Of a stretch of DNA of 64,000 nt, positions 54,898 to 64,000 are shown piece after piece; position 1 is the first letter of the stretch, and every line of letters starts with the position of its first letter. The notes under the pieces are model-generated. The model saw only the letters and a list, made by a program, of their open reading frames with translations, had not been told where the DNA came from and searched no databases. The translations under genes and the position numbers were made by a program. This DNA is from Scilla litardierei (taxonomy: Eukaryota; Streptophyta; Magnoliopsida; Asparagales; Asparagaceae), in contig JAULAV010002257.1 of assembly GCA_030789695.1 (NCBI GenBank), positions 47,230 through 111,229 of the forward strand, given 5' to 3'.

Positions 54898-57016
54898 CTA
54901 CGAGGGTGGGTCTGCGCCGTCTCCGTCCTGAGGCGGAGGAGGTGGTGGTGGTGGCTGGGGAACAGTCTGCTGAGCGGGTGTGGGTGTGGGTGTGGTAGCA
55001 AGCTGGGCGTGTGTAGGAGTGGGGGTGGGTACCTGCTGGGTGGGTGCGGGTACGCGAGGGAGCCGCTCGAGAACCTGGGTAAGAAAATAGTGAATGTGCG
55101 GAAGTAGGTCGAAGCGGTGAGCCATATCGGTGACGGTGGCGGATAGGGTCCGAAGGTCACCTCTGAGGCCACTCACCGCCCCCTCGAGAGCACGAATGCT
55201 CTGAAGTATAGTGTCAGGGGGAGGTGGTGCAGAGGGACGCACCTGTCTATGCTGTGCAGGACGAGGCTGTCGTACTCGGGTGGCGTAGGTGATGGGCTCA
55301 GCAGGTAGGTGGAGGAAAGGTGCTGTGCTCGCAAGAGTGGGCCTAGACTCAGTATGAGGCCGGTGCGTAGGCTGGTAAGAAGTGGAGGCAACAGCAATGG
55401 AAGTGGAGTATAAAAGTGGCAACGAGGCGGCCAGAGAGGTCGGCGACACAGACGTGTGGACAGACGCCGCGACACTCTCAGAAAAACGGCTGCGGTGGAG
55501 ACAGAGGCGGAAACCACGGTCTCCACGGCGTCAGCAAAAGAGGGCTCTCCGCACTCAACTATAGTCGGTGGGCGCTCGGTTAGGGCGGAGGAAACGGGCT
55601 CAACGGACAGAGGGCCAGCAGTGGTGGTGGGCGTGGAGGTAGTGCGGGTGGTCGTAGGCGTGGAGGTAGTGGAGGTGGGCTCAGCGAGGGTACTCCCGAC
55701 ACCGGCAGAAGTGTGGACAGAGGTGTCGGGAGCAACAGAAATATCGGGCTGCTGAGGGGCCACAGGGTCAGCAGGAGCAGCGGGGTCAGCGGGTGCAGCG
55801 TGGGCCTGCTCAGCCTGCTCAGCCTCCTCAGCCTCAAGCACATAGGCGGCGGGGATCAGGAGATCCATCGCCGGAAGCCAGTCCACCTGTGCTGGTGCAA
55901 TCTGAGTCCGAGCTGGGCTCGGAAGGATCATGTAATCTGCACCGAATGGACCGTGCAACCAAACCCAGTGCCGCTGACCATGCGGATGAAGCATCTTCAT
56001 CCGGGCCATAACATCTATGGACAGTGAAGTGGGGCCCGGGGCTCGTCGCAGGTCAGCAGGAAGTCCTCGCCGGTCATAAGAGTGAGTAGGGTGATCAAAC
56101 CGCCGTAGCATATCGGTGAGCGGGCGCCCACCGATACGATGATGCGATCCAAAAACCAGCTCGCGATATCGATCACGACGGCGGGGACCAACTCGTCACC
56201 CTCCCTAGATAGAGCTCTGGGGCGCGTCATCGCGTAGAGCATATAAAGCTCCGGCGTGGACATCGTCCCCGACTCATATCTCGCCAAAAAGGTAGTCGCC
56301 ATAAGGCGCTGAGCAATGCGGAGGCAAGGGTGGACGATGGCCGAGGCCATGGCCCTACTAGGGTCGAAGGCAGCAGGTAGACCCGTGATCTGGGCCCAGA
56401 AAGCGCCGGCATCGAAGGAAGGTGGGGGGATGTGAGTGGGGGCGTAACCACGGTCGACCCCGGGGACATCGGGCCACGAGAAGAAGGCTCTCATCATACT
56501 GAGAGTGACCTGGCACTCTCGGTCCATGAACCTAAACGAGCATCCCTCGTCGGTCCGGGCGATGGAACTAAGCACCTCAAGTGTCGGACGGACGAACGTG
56601 TCCGCCGACACCTGAAAGAAATCTCGCCAACCCACGTTGTCATACAACGTGAGCATCCCCTCGAGTACCCCCAGGCGTCCTAGGTCTGCAAGGTGTGCGA
56701 ACCTGGAGGGTACGATCGAGCGCTGGGAAATGCGCTCGAAGACGACGCGGTGTGCGTCGTCCCGGAACGTAATCCCCAGCGGCCCGATAAGTGGAGCCGG
56801 TGGTGGTGGCTGTGGGACGGCAGGGAGTGGCTGTGCGGGCTGTGCGGGCTCTGCAGGCTGTGCGGGGTGTGCGGGGTCTGCAGGCTGTGCGGGGTGAACA
56901 GGGTGTGGCGGTGTAGGCGGAGGAGAGTCTTCCACCTCGTGGGAGGGGCCGAGCTCATCCGACCGCTTCCGCTTGGCGGAAGCTCTCCGGGTGCGTGGCC
57001 GTGTCCGGGGCGGCAT
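54898..57016 (-). pseudogene. ATH-C env-like/ORF1-type protein, two frameshifts
   Basis: The minus-strand frame starts MPPRTRPRTRRASAKRKR at 57016, with a basic, NLS-like head and long Pro/Ala/His repeats. The folded part (FAHLADLGRLGVLEGMLTLYDNVGWRDFFQVSADTF, FLSS-like segments) resembles the Athila ORF1 family, whose members sit 3' of pol. A frameshift near 56130 passes to the frame 56111-55173 (MLRRFDHPTHSYDRRGLP, HWVWLHGPF) and another near 55450 to 55449-54898. That last part has the helix LQSIRALEGAVSGLRGDL, possibly a coiled coil, and a Pro/Thr-rich tail. There is no signal peptide or clear transmembrane segment, so an envelope role is not supported. Translation may depend on the promoter-like region at 57551-57899. 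Confidence 0.7.
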
Positions 57017-57550
57017 GTGGGCCCCGGGTGCTCACCAAAAGCAATAAAATTGCGGCGTGCATAAAATAAAGGAAAGAGTATACCGCGACACGCCGCGAGA
57101 GCAAAGTAATGGAAGCGTGCGAAGACGACGCCTCCACGTAGCCCAAAACGATCCCCAGAAGCTCCCCAGGGCTCCCCTAAGCTCCCCAATTTAACCTGCA
57201 CATCAAACGAAGATATCAGCGGGTAATATTCAAAATGTATGTGGGGTTAGGGGTATAATAGATAGAAATTGAATTTAATTTGGGTTTGGGGTTCGTTAGA
57301 CACATGGATCAACGAAAAATACGCAAGAGAGGAGGAAAAATGTGAAATAAGCGCTACCGGAGCTCGACCGGCGAAGTGGTCGCCGGCGGCAACTCGGGCG
57401 GAGGCGCGGCGGGCTCGGCCGGCGATGGGTGGCCGAGCGGCGGCGTCGGGCGAGAGATCGGGCGAGTGGGGGGAACACAGCGGGCGAGGGAAGTCGAGCG
57501 GGCGCGATTTGGGATTTTTACTCGTTTCGAAAAACGCGCCCCCCACGCCC

Positions 57551-57561
57551 CCCTTTTATAG
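57551..57561 (-). promoter_or_regulatory. Internal TATA box (CTATAAAAGGG)
   Basis: Minus-strand CTATAAAAGGG starts 12 bp after the last CTCGGCCGAG palindrome, repeating the LTR order of array then TATA, and precedes the env-like ORF by about 535 bp. Confidence 0.6.
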
Positions 57562-57572
57562 AAAAAGTTACG

Positions 57573-57899
57573 ACTCGGCCGAGTGACTAGGTCGCTCGGC
57601 CGAGTGAACTCAACGGAAAAATTCCTCCCCGCTTACGCTTCGGCCGAGTGGCCTTGCCACCCTCGGCCGAGTGGAGTAAGTCCATTCGGCCGAGTGGCTC
57701 AAGCTCGGCAAGACTTGCCCTAGGAGCGTATCAGTTTTACTCGACCGAGTGAAGATATATACTCGGCCGAGTAGCAATTATACTGAAATCAAAAAAAGAA
57801 ACAAAGAGTTGGGTACAGCAGACTTCCCTCGTTCGTGAGCCGCTCGGCCGGACGAACTTAAGTGCTCGGCCGAGTGACTAGTATACTCGGCCGAGTGAA
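57573..57899 (-). repeat. Internal array of CTCGGCCGAG palindromes
   Basis: About ten copies, the same motif as the LTR U3 (GACTCGGCCGAGTGAC, TATACTCGGCCGAGTGAA etc.), inside the element far from either LTR. Confidence 0.88.
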
Positions 57900-58462
57900 C
57901 CCTGTTTTCTGCTGTTTGGCTTCGTTTGGGCTCTAAACTCTGTTTTTCTTCCTCCAGTCGATTTCATCTTCCTCCTTGGCTTCGAGCGCCTTCCTGGAGC
58001 ACTCCTCGTTGCCTTGTTCATCCTCCTATTGATAGGTACCTCGTTCTCCTCTCATGTCAAAGAAAATAGGACCCGTTATCACGAAATTTTTGGGTGAATG
58101 ACTCAAAACACTAATAATTTCTAAAACAAAAATAAAATAAAAGTAAAAATAAAGCTATAACCGTCGGGTTGCCTCCTGATAAGCGCTCGTTTAAGGTCGT
58201 GAGCTCGACCCCCTTTGATTTTCAATTAATGCAGGATGTTTGGTGCATATGAGATGCACCCGTCAAATTTTCCGGGGAGAACGCTTGGATTCAGAAGTTG
58301 CGGCGGCGTGTTCTCCCTCGGTGGTCTCTCGTCTCGAAAAGTGTTGGGGGGTGGCTCCCCCAAGCTAGCGCTTGCTCCGGTCCTCGGCTTCACCGGTGAC
58401 ACCGATTTCCGTATCGACGGAGCTTTCTTCGGAGACTTCAATTTTGAGAGTTTGCAGAGCTC

Positions 58463-61030
58463 TCAAATCCTTGCGACATCAGCGTCGCCTTCATCAACTT
58501 CGGTGGAGAGGTCGGGGGAATGCTCCATCTTTTCTTCTTGGCCCAAATCCGGCCCTTCCTCAAAATCTTCCTTAAATAGAGCGCCGATCGAATGGGGGAT
58601 CGCCTCCTCAATAACCTCGTCAAGGAGGTCCATATAGTCCAGCTCCTCAAGATAAGGCATGTGTTTCATTGCCTTGGGAATATGAAGCTCCACCTCGATG
58701 TTGCCGACATTCAATGTTAGAGTTCCTTCACGTACGTCGACAATGACACCGACGGTGGCGAGGAACGGGCGTCCAAGTATTAGTGACGTATCTCCCTCCT
58801 CCTTAACATCCATGATCACGAAGTCACATGGCAAACATATGCCACCTGGGACTTGTAGCGGGATATCCTCTGCGATCCCTACCGGCCTTGTGATCCGACC
58901 ATCGGCTAGTTGTATCCGCATGTCTGTAGGCTTCAATTTCGTGCCGGTATTTAGCCTTAGGAACATAGAGAGAGGCATGAGGCTAACACTAGCCCCTAAG
59001 TCCACCAACGCCTTTTGTAGAGGGACGCCGCCCAAGGTGCAAGGAATTCGAAAACTCCCCGGGTCTTTGAATTTGACGGGATCCTTCTCTCTCTTGGTGA
59101 ACCAAGAGCCCTCCTCGGCGAGCATGATTTTCTCCTTCCTCTTTCTTCCCGTAATTAAGTCTTTTAGGAACTTGGCGTATGTCGGGATTTTAACGATTGC
59201 GTCGAGGAAAGGAATATTGAGGCTTACCCCTCTTAAATACTCGAGAAACTTTGCTAGCCGTTTCTCCATTTTTGCTCTAGCAAGCCTCTGGGGGAATGGG
59301 ACCAGTGGCATAAAACACCTCTCTTCAATCAATTGCTCCGCTCTAGACTTTTCTTCCCTTTGCGGCTCTTTCTCCATCTCAACTTCAACGACCGGCTCAA
59401 TTGGCTCTACATTCTCCTCCACGGGCTCCTTGGTAGGAATCATGGCGGGGGTGGTATCCTTCCCGCATCTAGTTGTAACGGCAACCACGGCATTGATGTG
59501 GCCGGTGTTACCCCGTGGGTTTTGCTCGGGTTGAACCGGCAATTGTTGAGTATTTCGATTGAGCAACGCCAATTGCTCCGAGATTTGGGCTACACCGGTC
59601 GTAAGGGAGTCTTGGCCCGCCTACAAGGAAGCGTTGATCTTCTTCTGCTCGATCATAAACTCCTCCACCTTAGCCTCAAATTCGGATCGTTGTTGGGCTT
59701 GCGGAGGGTTTTGATTTCTCCACCCTTGATTGTATCCGGGCGGCCTATAAGGTCGAACTTGTTGCTTTGGCGCAAAATTTTGTTGTGGAGGCCCCCTCGG
59801 TGGATATTGTTGTTGTGGTTGTGGTTGTGGTCGAGCTTGTTGAGGTAGTTGTTGCGGCGACGGGTTCAATACTCCATCATTGTTTGCATAAGAGAAACCG
59901 GGATGGTTTCTAGTGGCCGGATTGGCCCAATATCCTTGGTTCCCCGCGACGTATTGAACTTGCTCCGAAGATCCCTCTCCTTGTTCTCCTCCCAAATACA
60001 TAGCTTGAGATTGGTCTTGCCAATCACACATTTGATTTGTTGGTGCGGATGTGGAAGGGATTCCTTGGGGCTCCGTGATATACTTCTCCAGTCTCTCCAC
60101 CACCTTGTGGAGAGAATCAAACTTGTTGTTCAGCTCCGCTACGGCCTTTGCTTCATAGATGCTAGATGGCTTCAAGGAGGACGTAGAGTGTCCTCGCTCA
60201 TCGCCCCATTGTTGATTGTTTGAGGCCATCTCCTCAATTAGGGCCGTAGCTTCGTCGGGAGTCTTCGATAGGATGTCACCATTTACCGCGGTATCAATAA
60301 TCTGCTTGGTCCCCGGTTGGAGACCATTGTAGAAGCTATGGACTAGCTCCCAATCTTCAATGCTATGGTGCGGGCACTTATGCTGCAGGTCTTTGAAACG
60401 CTCCCAAGCCTCATAGAGCGTCTCTTGAGGTCATTGCTTGAAGGACATAAGAGCACTCCTAATCTTTACCGTCTTGGAGGGCGGATAGAACTTGTCAATG
60501 AACGCACTCACCAACTCGTCCCATGTGGTAAAGACTCCCTCAGCTTGCGTCCTCAACCAATAAAGTGCTTTATCCTTTAATGTGAAGGGGAAGAGGCGCA
60601 GTCTGATTGCATCGATGGAGACCCCCGTCATCTGAAATGTGGCGCACTTCGACAAAAATAGCTGGATGTGGTAGTGGGGATTTTCATGGGCATTCCCATG
60701 AAATGGATCCTGCTGCATCAGAACCACTAGTCCAGTCTTCAGCTCAAAATTCTTTTCAGCCGCTAACTCCGGCATGGCAATGGATGAGGTCGTAGAAGAG
60801 GTCTTAGGCCGAAGCCTATCGCAAATGGAAATGATCCTCGCCATTCTTGCCGCTAATTGTTCCGCAGTTTCCGGGTTGGTCATAAACCTCCCTTCCGGAT
60901 CTTGTCTCCTCTCCGCTCTGATTCTCCGCACAGTACGTTCAATCTCGGCATCAAATAATATAGCTTCAGGGTCCGCAGTGGATCTCGTGTACATGCACGG
61001 GAAAACAAGTTTCAAAGAAGTGATTACCAC
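58463..61030 (-). pseudogene. ATH-C gag-protease polyprotein, two in-frame stops
   Basis: One frame of about 855 codons on the minus strand. The gag capsid domain spans roughly LRLFPFTLKDKALYWLRTQ to VSAFIDKFYPP (retrotransposon gag family). A Gln/Pro-rich middle follows, without a CCHC knuckle. The aspartic protease region reads ALVDLGASVSLMPLSMF near 58970-59010, the DLGAS variant usual in Athila-type elements, with ILGRPFLAT downstream. In-frame stops: TGA at 60431-60433 and TAG at 59621-59623. The frame ends at 58463 where an RT domain would be expected; none exists in the element. Apart from the stops the frame is clean, so decay is slight. Confidence 0.85.
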
Positions 61031-61109
61031 AATGGAAGGGTTAGATGAAAAATAAAGAAATAAAACAAAAAGAAAGAAATAGCTAGGGTGGTAGGGTCAA
61101 ACGCAATCG

Positions 61110-61129
61110 CCTCCCCGGCAACGGCGCCA
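61110..61129 (-). other. ATH-C primer binding site (tRNA-Asp type)
   Basis: Minus strand TGGCGCCGTTGCCGGGGAGG, six bases from the LTR; matches the 3' end of plant tRNA-Asp apart from wobble-type differences. Confidence 0.8.
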
Positions 61130-61135
61130 AAAACT

Positions 61136-62962
61136 TGATCGTGCCCCGGATACAGGTCCCGGAGCGACGGTTGCAGTTTTACCGCAAGCGCATGGTGTAG
61201 CGGCGAGCGGGTTATCGAACACAGGGAGGACGAATGAAAGTGCCTGCTCCGAACAACCTGGCTATAAAGAACAGAAAAGAGGGAATTTGCCTTTGGCGAT
61301 CCTGTCACAATCGTCAGACGAAGTATGGAGATATCAAATCAAATAAAGACGCCTAGGGAATGGAGAATCCCCGCTACTCACCGTATCTCGTCTATGTGAT
61401 TCATTGGTATCACCATTGCTAGGGTAGAATTTCGGATGAACTAGTTGCAACTGAATGTAAAACCTAGCTCACGCTCTCGTGCTGTTGCCGGTCTATAGCT
61501 ATCCTAGGTTTGGGTCCAATCTCTTGCAAACCCTAACCTAGGCAAGCTAGCATTAGGATCAACATCATCGTTCAATCGCGCCCCGAGCCCACTCTCGTGC
61601 AAACTCGGGCCACGACCTAGGTTGGGATAGTTCCTAGCCGTCCAATCTCTTGCAAACGGGTATCGGCATGGAATTGCAACCGAGAACCCTAGTATCGGTC
61701 CAATCTCTTGCAAACCGATACTACGGAAACTCAATTTCAACCCAATTCGGATTTCTAGGGTTTCCTATCGAATTGGGATCCAATCTCTTGCAAATCCCAA
61801 TCGATATGAACACCTAGCTATCCGTATTATATCGATCCCAAACTAACCCTAATAGCAATTCTAGCAATATTTCTACCAAATCATCACAAATCTGAAATTG
61901 GGCTCGTAGGGTTCATCCCCACGCCCCAAGACGTAAAGACTACTCACAATTCATATCGCAAATGCAAGAATAAACAATTGAAATAGCAATAGAATTCATC
62001 ACAATATTCAAATAAGCAATAAAAATGAGATTTTTAATGGAGAGGGAGACAAACCAATAGAGTTCTCCAAGAATCCAACAAAAATTAACTTTCCTCTCCT
62101 CTCCAATCACAAGAATCAAAAGCTAAAAAGTTTTAATCTAAAAAGCTGCAAAAAGTAAAGGAAAAAGATCCCTAACCTAGGTTAAAAACTGGGGTTAAAT
62201 ACCCCCCAAAATCGTCCAAAAAACTGTGACCAAAATGCCCCTGCGCAGCCTGAAAATCGCAATTTACGCTACAGGCAGCGCGTCGTACTAGGCCGAGTGA
62301 CAAAAGTCGCTCGGCCGAGTGACAAACCCTGAGAATTTCCAGTAAGTCTGGGTCTTCGGGGGTCTTCACTTCGGGGTTCGCTCGGCCGAGTGAGTTGTCG
62401 TCACTCGGCCAATGGCTTCTCTTCACTCTGGCGGTCGGCAATTTCCACTCGGCCGAGTGAGTCTTCTGAAGCTTAGGCAGACGAAAAACAGTAAGTTGGC
62501 TCTTTTTGATGGGCATCGTCGGAGTGCCACTCGGGCAGACGGGGCCTCGTCACTCAGCCGATGTGGCTTCCGATGCTCGGCCGAGTGCACACATGAAGCG
62601 TGTCCGATCTGGTCGGCCGAGCGGGGTCTCGCTGGTCGGCCGAGGGACTCCTTCACTCGGCCGAGTGAGACACCAAAAATGCCCAAACAGCTTGTTTTTG
62701 CCTCCTCGTCGATCCTACGAGGTTCTTTCTTCCTCCGCTCCTCTCCAATAGCAAAATTCCCCTCGGGGAAGTCATCGGTGACACTTTGGAGTAGGCGTAT
62801 CTTGGGATCACTCCAAATCGCTCCAAATCTCATGAAATACGACAAAAACAACAAATCGTGAAAAGTATCGCAATATTGTCGATAAATCGTGAAAAGCGTG
62901 ATTTGGGCGATATAAATGGCATGCAATCATGCGGAAAAAAGGTGTAAAACACGGAGTGATCA
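61136..62962 (-). repeat. ATH-C 5' LTR (1827 bp)
   Basis: Plus-strand ends TGATCGTGCCCC and GGAGTGATCA. U3 palindromes 62287-62670, TATA-like GGTATTTAACC (about 62193-62203), leader hairpins 61503-61801. One stem differs from the left LTR (TAGCCGT against TACCCGT). Confidence 0.92.
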
Positions 62963-62967
62963 AAGGT

Positions 62968-63831
62968 CTCAAGAGCATCTCCTCCGACATTGCCGCAACT
63001 CAAGAGAGAGGGCTATTAACATCAAGGCGCAAGTTTCAACGCTCCGTTGCCACAAGCTTCTCCTCCATTGTCGCAAGATTCTCCTCCATTGCGCACGCTA
63101 CCAAGCAAGCAAAGAAGAACCTCCAAACATCCTTGCCGTAACTCCAAGAGGGCTCCATCTTCAACCTTCCAAGGCTGCAAGCTTCAAGGGCTTTTCACAT
63201 CCTATCTGCAAGTCATCAAAGGAAGCCTCTATAGCCGAAAGATCCCAAGGGGATCTCCTCCATAACCGCAAGCTTCAAAGCCAAAGGAGACCACAACATC
63301 TTGGGGGTGACACAACTTGAGTTAAATGACTACATCTTGTCAGATATGATCTGACCAGCGCTGAACGATAGCGATGATGACACCTACACGAACTGGGCTT
63401 CTCTGAACTATATATTTATTTTACATTCGTGTATTGATGTGTTGATCTTTGTAGGTTACTTATTCATCCTTTTGGTGTCTTGTCTAGTCAGTGCTAGACA
63501 AGAGAGTCTTGCCTAGTCGGTGCTAGTCAAGAGAGAGCGTTGACTAGATTAATAGTGTTTGGCACTTTGGTGAGTGCGGTACGAACTTGATGAGCGTAGA
63601 GTCGGTGCTCGTAGCGCTTTAGTTGTACCCTTGATATATTAATGCTAGTATCTGCTTTTGGGCTGGAGTAGGTCGTTGGGGCGACCGAACCAGGATAAAT
63701 CTCTCATGCACTCTGTGATTGCTTTTTATTTACTCTGTGACGGGCTATCTGTGCTGAATAATTGTCTGTGTTCTCAAAGAATTTTTATTAGCCATTAACA
63801 CCCCACTCTAGGCTTAGATCCAGATGAAACA
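62968..63831 (+). repeat. COP-D 3' LTR, last segment
   Basis: CTCAAGAGCATCTCC to GATGAAACA, matching 45070-45985 of the 5' LTR: U3 GCCGCAAG repeats, TATA, leader hairpins near 63480-63620. Followed by AGGTT, the target duplication. Confidence 0.88.
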
Positions 63832-63836
63832 AGGTT

Positions 63837-64000
63837 GCAACTGACGGGGTGCTCAACTGGAAGCAAGGGAAGAGGGGGATCCCATGGTGGCAGGTGGGGT
63901 TGCGTAGACAGGGTGTGTGGCCGGTGACAGGGTTTGCGGTAAACGAGACAGCTGATGGGGTGGAGTTTGGCAGAGAGAGAGGAGTCGCGAAGCCATCGTT
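63837..64000. other. Right flank of COP-D; possible small minus-strand ORF
   Basis: G-rich on the plus strand. On the minus strand a frame at 63996-63853 encodes 47 residues, MASRLLSLCQTPPHQLSRLP and on, rich in Ser/Arg/Leu/Pro and without acidic residues, like an organelle transit peptide, then stops. It might be the first exon of a gene going left, but nothing else supports that. Confidence 0.25.

Larger units (their letters stand above)
57017..58462 (-). other. ATH-C spacer with internal promoter-like region
   Basis: From high to low coordinate: polypurine-like AGCTTGGGGGAG near 58353-58366; AT-rich stretch; palindromic array 57573-57899; TATA box 57551-57561; then a G/C-rich stretch of about 535 bp to the Met of the env-like ORF. 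No coding sequence is supported here. Confidence 0.6.
51117..62962 (-). mobile_element. ATH-C: complete non-autonomous Athila-like gypsy element (11,846 bp)
   Basis: LTRs 51117-52943 and 61136-62962, both 1827 bp and nearly identical. Target duplication AAGGT at 51112-51116 and 62963-62967. Minus-strand order: 5' LTR, tRNA-Asp type primer site, gag-protease (61030-58463), spacer with palindromic array and TATA, env-like ORF (57016-54898), non-coding region, polypurine tract, 3' LTR. RT, RNase H and integrase are missing. Few LTR differences imply a recent insertion. Confidence 0.92.
44386..63831 (+). mobile_element. COP-D: gag-only copia element with target duplication AGGTT
   Basis: AGGTT at 44381-44385 and 63832-63836 flanks the element. 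5' LTR 44386-45985; initiator tRNA-Met type primer site; gag in two parts; non-coding region; polypurine tract; 3' LTR beginning 49204 and ending 63831 but split by a Helitron and by ATH-C. Without these inserts the element is about 6.3 kb. There is no protease, integrase or RT, so it is non-autonomous. Outermost element of nest 3. Confidence 0.88.

Noticed and set aside
58698..59848. Plus-strand frames of 171-278 codons
   Set aside because: Antisense shadows of the ATH-C gag-protease frame.

Overview
This is a repeat-dominated stretch of a flowering-plant nuclear genome. The evidence is several plant LTR-retrotransposon lineages (SIRE/Maximus-type copia, chromodomain Tekay-type gypsy, Athila-type gypsy), initiator-tRNA-Met and tRNA-Asp type primer sites, a Helitron with an A|T target, and a spliced LRR receptor-kinase fragment built from about 72-bp exons. 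The genus cannot be told from the sequence. There is no intact, clearly functional host gene; nearly every long reading frame belongs to a transposable element. Names such as SIRE-A or ATH-C are labels used only here.

Nest 1 (1-28.0 kb). Tekay-1 (+; integrase tail and 3' LTR, 1-4027) lies in the 5' LTR of Tekay-2 (+; 4028-21599). Tekay-2 lost its capsid, protease and RT and is split by an almost complete SIRE-A (+; 5459-16865: two LTRs, PBS, gag, pol with one frameshift, an extra 3' ORF). Tekay-2 itself sits in the gag of SIRE-B (-; 21600-25006). SIRE-B is inserted in the 3' part of an Athila-like element, ATH-F (+; 25007 to about 27986), which abuts the LRR receptor-kinase fragment (-; 28165-29848, nine exons).

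Nest 2 (31.4-43.8 kb). A hairpin-rich DNA-transposon-like piece and two LTR fragments precede ATH-B (-; 33613-43019), an Athila-like non-autonomous element whose unusual ORF is interrupted by a solo Tekay LTR (36852-39755, exact TSD GCTAA). A copia LTR-like fragment follows.

Nest 3 (44.4-63.8 kb). COP-D (+; 44386-63831, TSD AGGTT) is a gag-only copia element. Its 3' LTR carries a 1.2-kb Helitron (-; 49645-50889) and a complete 11.8-kb Athila-like element, ATH-C (-; 51117-62962, TSD AAGGT). ATH-C has gag-protease and an env-like ORF but no RT or integrase. The intact 5' LTR of COP-D in this same window is an empty-site control for both insertions.

Two cross-family patterns deserve most attention. 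(1) The U3 of unrelated LTR families carries arrays of short family-specific palindromes (cores ACTAGT, GTCGAC, CGGCCG, CGATCG) just upstream of a TATA-like box. In ATH-C, and less completely in SIRE-A, the same array recurs inside the element ahead of the 3' extra ORF, suggesting an internal promoter. (2) Downstream of the TATA box, in the transcribed leader, four families carry serial hairpins in which the loop is conserved within the family while the stems differ but still pair. In addition, both Tekay copies carry a 68-71 bp GT-AG intron-like insertion at the same codon boundary of integrase.
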